Assembly (NCBI RefSeq): GCF_001039355.2
Contig: NW_019773517.1
Span: forward strand, 24,815 to 46,513
Reading direction: 5' to 3'
DNA length: 21,699 nucleotides
Source: Lingula anatina
Taxonomy: Eukaryota > Brachiopoda > Lingulata > Lingulida > Lingulidae
Shown piece by piece: positions 11,401-20,400 of the stretch. The position numbers were made by a program, and so were the translations under genes. Position 1 is the stretch's first letter, and each line of letters starts with the position of its first letter. Below the pieces are notes generated by a model, which worked only from the letters and a program-made list of their open reading frames with translations, was not told the DNA's origin and made no database searches.

Positions 11401-14400
11401 GGGTCCAATTTACTGCATGGTGGTTAAGGAGGGAATTTATATATCCAAAATCAAGTCTGATTTATTTAAACAGCTTTTTTTTTTCAAAAGTTACCATCTA
11501 TACAATTAGATTAAATCTGTCCCTCAAATAAACAATGCCATTCACAGTAATTTAATTTTATATTTACAACATATTATCAAATGAAGTCAGCTTATATGAA
11601 TCATTCAATACACAGCAATCATATTACTGTGCAAAATATACCTCAGTGTGCTGCATGCATATTACAAATCAATCAAATTCAAATGAAAGTATCAGTAAAT
11701 GCTAATTCTAATCAATAACATATAAAAGCAAACACTCAAATATAACTCATGCTTTTCAATTACCAAAATGAAAACTTTTGAGTAACACTGTTTTAACTTT
11801 TAAAAATCACTTTTAAAACTTTATCTCTTCTCCTGTACTGTGTAAGGATACACCAGTGTGGCGCAGGCATTCATAGCCAGTGCCCTGGTCTCAGAAGGGA
11901 GATGGGCAGTGCCCTCTGCTTTCATATAACCCTGAAATACATGAGAGGATCCAGAGTTAAGACAAGATAATGCGCCTCGAGTTCAAAACTATTTATACTG
12001 ATAAACATGACTGAAAGCAACATGTGTTTCACAGTACTTCATATGTTCAATGTGGCAAAGACGACAGAATGCAGCACATGTTTAAAATTAATTATATTAA
12101 ATTGACACAAGGATGGCATAATTCATTCTCTGTTTCAAAACAGTTAACTTGTTGACAACCATTAACTGGTGTGTGTGTGTGTGTGTGTAATTTCTTAGAT
12201 CAGGATGGTCATCAGTGTGAAGGTCTTTAAATTTAACTCCTCTCCGGACCATTATCTTTTGTATTACAACAGGGGTGTTACAACACCTACTTAATAGTTA
12301 AAAATTTGTGTTCGAGTATTGTAATACCATAAAGTATCTTTTACAATTTGAAATCACAGTCACTGTGCTTAAATTGTGAGACATCAAAATTTAAAGTTTG
12401 TTGCTTTTATCCAGCTGATATTTCATAAAGGCCTGTAGCCGTCAATTTCAAAAGGGGGGGTTCTTTTATTGAAAAAGAGGGCCTTCTCACCCCCCTTAAA
12501 TTACCCAACTTGAGGAATGGCAAAAACCTAATTCAAATTGTGATTTACTGTGGATCTTTTCCATCCAAAAGGGCTGTCCTTTCCATAATCACCCCCCCCC
12601 CCCCAACTACAGGCCTGTCATATAATACAAGCATACATTTAACTACAACTAGTTCATTTACAAAAACACATCTCTATATTAACACTTATTAAATATTATT
12701 CAATACTGATACTGATATGATATAAGAGAATTCACAAACAGGACAACAATAAAGCAGACCACATGCCAGATAACCCTCATAAGTCATGTTTATCATGAAG
12801 ACCTATGCTTTACTTAATAGGTCATTAATATTATCATATGATAATGTGCTGTTACTGCTATGACATAATACTGTTAATATCAACTGTAAAAGCTGTTGCT
12901 AGAATGCAAAGAGGATTATTTAAGAAGTGTGGATAAAAAAGCAATTTTAAATGTGTGGAATTTATATCAAAATTGAACATGTTTGTTTGCCATGTAGATT
13001 TAGACAGAAAAATTATTAGTGTCAAAACTAACAAGGAAAAAACTACAAAAGGAAAAATGTACTAATTTGTTAAAGAGAAGTAAATGTGTCAGATGAACAG
13101 TGCAGGCATGTTAGTCAGACAAAATGGAGACCTGTAGATCTGCCAGTCTCCATACATTTCCAAAGAGATCCTGCAAATAATTGCATCATTTTGAACAAAA
13201 AATAAAAGCAAGACATAAAGATACCCACACATAAAATCAAGTTGAACTTCTTTATTTTAAGTTAGCTCATCTTCAATAATTCAGAGTGGCAGGAACATTT
13301 TTTGCAAATTAATCATTAAGATCATTTTCAATAAACAATGGTAAAATAGCTGCACTGATGTTATTCTTTCAAATCTTGAAATTGTAAACAAATCACAAAG
13401 CACAGTTTTATTAATTATATCAACTATGGAAGCAAAGCATATTTATATTGAAATGACTGGAATCTTCTCAGCACTGGTGAGATATATCTCATTTACAGAA
13501 AATTTGAAGTAAAACTTTACTACTGGCACAATGCACAAGCATAACTTTCCATTTTTTTTTCACATTTCATTTTGATGGAAGTATATCAATCTCTTTCCAT
13601 CTCCATATTCCAATTTAAAAAAGACATTCTCTCTCTCTCTCTCTCCTCACCTGCATGTGTCCCAGGAGCTCTCCTCTGTTGGTAAGACTATGGGTCTGCA
13701 TCAGATGGTCTGGGTGGAGAGCCTTCCCTATCAACTCAACTGTACGGATTAGGTTCTGCTTCACCATGTTGTCCTGACACGACGACAGATATTTATTAAT
13801 AATATTATAAGAATGATAGGCAAAATAAATATGATATCCAAGGATCAGTTTATAGAAAAACTAATAAATCCTTTAATTTATGCTCAGTACACTGAAACAA
13901 AAAAAGATGCAAATGTGTATCATGATCTGAAGTTTACAAATATAACTCAAAATTAAACACTTTTTCTTGTATTTTTAAAATTTCTATCTGAAAATATAAT
14001 TGGTGAAAGAAACAACAAGCTACAATGCATAAATATTCAATTACTAATTTTCTTACAATTAAAAAAGTTTTTCATCATGATAGGATGTTCATTTTTAACA
14101 TGCAAAAAAGAGTGGGCAGGGCATATGGTGTGACTGACAGAGGCATACAACATGACTGACAGGTTACCTTGACATGTGAGAAGTGAGGTGTGATACTCCT
14201 CATAATGGTAGCCTCTATTCTGGACACAATGAGAGTGGCTGGGGCATACAAAGTGACAAAGCCATAACATAACATGGTGGTGGCTTTAATCTTCTCCAAA
14301 TCTGTATCTGAGCTGGTGGCTTTTTCCTGTGAAAATCAACAGGTGAAGAGATAAGAGGTTATTCTTGAAATGTTAATCAATGTGGTCACCATTAATTTGT

Positions 14401-17400
14401 ACCAACTTATTATCGGAAGAGATTAGTTTTTTTTTCTTTTTTTTTTTTGGCAATTTGTATCAATAAACACAATCATTTCTCTAATGGTGACAGTATTGCA
14501 TTTTCAGATTATTCTAACAACAAATTAAAAAATAAATCTCTATTACGTAATCAATGAAACACATTCATTCATACCTGTACAGAACATACAAATAAATAAT
14601 GTCTTAGACTGATACCTTCAAGAAACCAAGAAATCCAGATGATTTTTTGGCCATTTCATTTTTGGCAACGCTCTCCAGTTTTGTCAGCACACTGTCCAAG
14701 TGAGAGGATGCTGCAAATCCAAATGCAATGGCCACCCCCTAAAAAATTTTAAAAACTGAAGTATAGGATCAAATTATTTGAGGTAGTTCCAAATGAGAAT
14801 TCATGGAAAACTTCAGTTTTATGGTCACCTTTTAGAAGTGAAGATAATTCATAAGTTAAAAATAGCAGAATATTTCTAAAAGATTATGTAATGATTTGAT
14901 GGTGTAAATGTAGACATCCCAGAAGTTGAAACATTAATTTTATATTCTTATATCAATATTGGAGAGTGACTGTATGTCCAACACATGTACATTTCTACAT
15001 GTTCACTTAATATTTCAATAACATTAAAAAATCAGCATATACTTCATTTTATTTGCCAAACCCTTTTATATCTATCCCGACAATATCAATAATATTATCA
15101 TAACAAATTCATATAATTATATTCTGTTATATATTTTATGTATATTTCAATACAATTCCTAACACCTTGCCTTTCTTGAAAACTAAGTTAATACTCACTT
15201 CTCTCTCCACCTGGTGAGTGTGGTTGACACTATTGAAGAGAACAGTCAGATGCTTGTTGACAAATTCTTTTTTAGTCGACTTTCTCATGATTATACCAAT
15301 GCATTTAAAGATGAAGTTCTGAAAACAAATTAAAAACAAAGTGGCCATTCTTTATTAATGAAAGAAAATGGCTCTTTGCAAGTACTACATAAATCTTATG
15401 AATTTTACAGTACTGGATCATTTATATACATATATAAGATACATGACATCTTATGTTTGTATGACTTGGAAAGTTCAGAACGCTGATACATTGTTCAGGT
15501 TTGATTTATATTACTCCATTATGCCATTACTTAAAATGATATGTACCTTCTCCTCAGGATAGTTGGTATATAGTGGTATTTGCTCTCCCATAACTGCTCC
15601 CAACTCTTCTATCCAGTCCTCATCATTGACCTCATCCAGGGATTTGGACAACATCTACAATTGCCAATAATCATTAATTTCACTAACAAATTAGCTTTAC
15701 TGTTATTATATGTTTTTACTTTAAAAAATAAAAAATTTAAAAATAATTTACTACTTATAATATTTACACTTCAAGCACTGGAGAGCTAAGACAGATTTAA
15801 TGGCATTGTCTTAATGTTTATCAGTTTTTAAGTTACAAATATCTAAACTGCAAATAAACCTCTGGCAGACGGCAATTACCTTGAGTGCCAAATCTTCCCA
15901 GTTCTTTTGGTTCCACTTCTCATCTTCTGCACCTGAGAGGAAATAAACAGAACACTTATAATCTCAATTGTTAGATTTACGATGATTTGTGATATCTCAC
16001 CTTCAGGTAAAATACTGTCCTTTTCAAATTTTGCAGAATGTTTACATTTTCACAAAATTTGGTCTCCACTTTTACACAAAATATATCTGATCAGCAGTAG
16101 TTAACTTCGATAAAATATTGTCTCTGTTTGGTATAAAGAAAAAATAGATAAGGTAATGTTTTAGTCCAACAGGTACATTATTCTTGTGGCCAACTAAGAA
16201 TTAAGCCAGAACTACAGTCAATCAAAAACACATTTTGTTTTAATTTCTAGAGAAAGATCTATATTTGTTTCCATATAAAAGCTGTAAAAGAATCTCTTGC
16301 AGATCAAACTGTTGCTTACCTTCTACCATCAAACTGGCCACAAGCTCCTGAATGATCCTATTATATGAAGCACACAAAGTTCTCCTTGCAGCCCACACTG
16401 TTACTTACCTTCTAAATACTGGACTAGTTTTGGTATGACAGTGTCCCACAGTTCCACCAGGCCTTCATTAAGATTGGGTGACAGTCCCTGCATGGCCTGT
16501 AGGACATGGAGTCCCCTATTGCCTCCATTTGTGGGTCTACCAGCAAGCACCTGTCATGATAATGTATAAGGTAAAGGATTCATTAAAATAAGTGGTCATG
16601 ACTTGGTCGTCTTCTGCCCTGTTTTATTTACAAAGAATTCTAAGTCATCAATCAGGTTTTAAGTTAAGCTGCCAACTTAAAGGATTTTTCCACCCAAATT
16701 GCTTTTCACTAAAATTGTACTCTCAGGCTACTAATCTCTTTTTTCTCACATTTAATTGAAGAAAACTTGGCCTTTAAACCAAATTCTCAACATTTTGTCA
16801 CACATTTCCACTAAAAATGATGGCAGTTATATATATTGATATGTCACCTGTATCATTGTGTCAACTTAACATACCTATTTGAGTTAAACAGTACTAGTAC
16901 TGCTCAAAAACTGATGTATTTGTAAAACGGGCTCAAGGATATCATATGTATTGCACGAATTTTTACAATGTGTCAGTTGCTATAGCATGCCACTTACAAT
17001 TAATCTCGCAATCATAGCTGTTGGTTTGGGAACATTGGCTGGGAAAGAAAAAGAAACATATACAACAGTTCTTCAATTTTTACTGCTTGTTCCAGTAATC
17101 AGAGAAACTACAACATTCATATCGAGTTCTAAATGAAAAGAAGGACAAAAATGCTGATCATATTTTTGTAGAACCTTATAAGCTTATGTCAGATAAATAT
17201 CATGGCTAAACTATGAAAAAAGCAACTGCTACACATGACAAGATTTCACTATTATCACAAAAATTATTATACCTTTATCCTCAAAGTCAATCATGTAGTC
17301 TTCATCATTATTTTCTCTTTTCTGACTGGCCAAGAAAGCGACATTCTTACAAATGACCCCCATGGCGTCCGTGTGCTGAACTGGGAGAAGAAATTCCAGA

Positions 17401-20400
17401 AGATATGGCCATAGAACCTGGTGGTTAGACACACAGCAAATTAAAACTAGTGCTTCTTTGATACAAAACATTGCATAAAAATAAAATCAGGGTTCTCTAA
17501 TATGATTTTATCAGCAGTAATTTAATATGGCTTAAATTTTTTAAAATTTCTTTCACACTTGAAGACAAACAACTTTTACAACTAGAGGATCAGAGAGGCG
17601 ATACCGCCTCCAGATATTGTACCACCAGCTGGAGTAAGCNAAAAAACCCTGGGGTTTAAAGTTGGGGTTATGTGTGACCTAAATCCAAGGGAGGGGGCCT
17701 GGGGTTCTGGCGTTTAGGGGGAGAGGCGGTAACGGTGACTTGTATCCGGCGCCAGTACACGGAGCCGGCGGAGCCAACGGAGCCGGCGGAGCCGGACGAG
17801 ACGGGTCGGGACTAAAACCATGAGTACCGCCAGCGTACACGCTGGTGGTACTAATGAGCATCTGTAATATATATAACCAATCTTTGAATTCCATTTTTTT
17901 GTTAATTCTTCTGTAGAATGCATCTCTGAGTGTAAAGACACATGTCCACTTACTACATCTATTCCCTCTATTGTGGTAGTAATGAGATGCAACACATTCT
18001 CACACATCTTCCTCAGGGCCCAGTTGCTCACATATTCCGGGTCATTGGACCTGGTCTGTCAAATAAATGAAAAATTTATATAAAAGACATATTTCACCAA
18101 AATAATCTTATTAATTCTTTCACATGGTATCAGATCTGAGAAATAACCAGACATGAGAAAATAATTAAAATATATGATTTAAAAATAATACAAAAATTAC
18201 AAATATTGTAATTAATCCTTTTAGTGTTTATATTGTACCATTTGTATTTCAAATTAGATAAGCCAATTTCAAGGGGGTAAATATACGGAACAACCAAAAA
18301 ATCAGCTTATGGTGTATTTCTCTGTTTAGTATAAAACAGTATTTTACTGTCTATTTGCAAAACAGGGCCTACTTTTGTATCATCTGGTAAAGAGCACTGT
18401 CTGATGACAAAATCAACCATCAACTGTCCACCTTCCTCCTCCAGGTGACCATGATGGGCCATAGCACTGACCACCTGGGCTATCACTTTCTTCACCTGAG
18501 AAATAATACACATAAATATTTCAATTAAAAAAAATAAAACTGATCAAAAATGATACCTATATAAATCATCTTCTATGATCTTATCTTCTTTTCTTTATTT
18601 TTATTTCCTTTTAATGACACCCAGTATAACAATTCTTGATTCTACTTCTGGAGAAGAAAAACTTAGTATGTCAATAAATACATTGCCTCAATATGTTGTC
18701 TAACAATTTGTAAACATTCAACATGTATGCATTTACCTTGTTGTTAGTTTCATTCAGTGCCAATCCTTTCAATCCAGACACAATAAGAGCTTTCTTATTC
18801 TCCATAGCCTCTCCTGGAGACAAAGTATTCATTTTAACAGTAAGATATTTTGATAAACATGTTGTTATAAGTACAATCATATGTGTAAATCTGAACAGTG
18901 AAAGCAAACAAAGTTGTACTGTGTATAAATTTGCAGCAAAACAAAGTGTCATTTGTGAGTTCAACTCTAACTTGTCATCAATGACAGTAAGCAAATCTGT
19001 TGTGTGTTTCAAACTGTAGCAAAAACTGAATTAACATATTATTACTTGCTACATATTAATCTTTCATAACCAATGGCAGTGAAATAATGTCTTAAATTGT
19101 GGGAATACAAAGAGCTAATTGCACAGTGATGATGACACTGGACTTGAAAAGAAGTTCTCATTTAATAAATTTGTCAACTGTTTTTGAAAGCCTTAAAGTA
19201 AACTTAAAAGGCTAGTTGGCTGTTTACGGGGAAACTTTTTGTGCTTTATAAAGATATAAATGCCTTAGCATAAACACAATGCAGAATTATTCATCCCTAC
19301 CTCCAGTATTGATGAGTTGTTTGAAAATAATCAGTGTGGCAATCTTGGTTCTTTCATTGCTTGTCTCCAACTTTGTCAGTAGGTAACCCACCAGTCTGTC
19401 TGAGAAAGCAGTGGCTGTAAAAAAAATGCTGAAAATTTATCTATATTCACTGTTAACCGAATAGCCTAGATTTATGAAGTTTTGTCTGAAAATACTGTAG
19501 AATTAAGAAAGCAGACCTTAAGTTATCTGTTTTCTTCTTACAATTGTCTAGCTTTTGTAAATTTTCCATTGTAAATATGTTGGCTGGAAACGTACAGATT
19601 GAAAAAAAGACAGAAATGTCCAGAGATGCACTTGTTATATCTGTAACATTGTGATGTTGTGTTACATGTTCTCCTTCTTCATATAAGTTATCTTATTGTA
19701 GTCAATTATAACAGTGTTAGATAAACAAGTAATTTTATTGAAAATTTCTGACCTGGGTCATAAATCATTACTGAAAAAGGTCTTTCAATCATGTGGTCAT
19801 GTATAGAGCTTTGGGTATAATTTTTAAGGAATGTATCCAAGGAAGTATTAGCATATTGTTTGTTTTGCAACCAATATGAAGTGTGACATAAGTATAATTG
19901 TTGTCATTACTTAACTTACCAATTACAGAGAAGCACCTTAGTACCTCATTGTGGTTTTTGATAGATCCTGGGACATTAAAATCTGGAAGGCTACAGGCCT
20001 GAAAATGTCATAAAAATGTCAATTAGACTTAAATACCCTCTTTTTTATCTTCTTACAATAAATGACTTCAAATCCTAACAAATAATTTTTTCTAAACAAT
20101 ATAAAATATTTCCATATGCTTATCAATTTGAACTTAATGCTAATTAATGTTTTATTTTATATAACAAATTATATTAAATCTGAAATTAAATCTATTCTCC
20201 AATAGTGTAAAATATACCATAGTATCTTAATATTAAAATACCAAGCCTAGAATTATTTTATAACTATTATCTTATCACTCACTCCATTTGATTTGTACAC
20301 ATATTTTTTTTGTTTCTCTAAATGTAAAAATTTAGAATAAATAAAAATAATATGGTTAAATATCAAAAAATAGGAATCATGGGAATAAAAAGCAAAAACA

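Larger units (their letters stand above)
11932..13650 (-). other. largest MROH1 intron
   Basis: The intron between visible exons 15 and 16 holds a (GT)n tract, a candidate MITE with poly-G and poly-C runs, and a possible 39-nt cassette exon. The rest is AT-rich with nothing recognised. Confidence 0.85.
17591..17851. mobile_element. GC-rich inverted-repeat insert of unknown type
   Basis: A sharply GC-rich block inside an AT-rich MROH1 intron. It has a 6-bp hairpin at 17595-17610, GTACCACCAGC at 17619-17629 whose reverse complement recurs at 17841-17851, a 13-bp near-perfect palindrome at 17824-17851, and four 9-bp GGAGCCxxx units at 17761-17796. A single N lies at 17640. It could be a MITE-like insert or a misassembled patch. 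Confidence 0.45.

Noticed and set aside
11089-11427. 112-codon open frame on the plus strand
   Set aside because: It is the antisense shadow of MROH1 exon 17, whose minus-strand reading matches the family.
17679-17894. 71-codon minus-strand frame with a Pro-Ala-rich tail and a hydrophobic start
   Set aside because: It crosses from AT-rich intron into the GC-rich insert, and the Pro-Ala run is explained by the 9-bp tandem units. No splice or conservation support.
18671-19019. Overlapping open frames of about 100 codons on both strands
   Set aside because: They cover exon 4 and the adjoining intron. The minus one is read-through of exon 4 and the plus one is its shadow.
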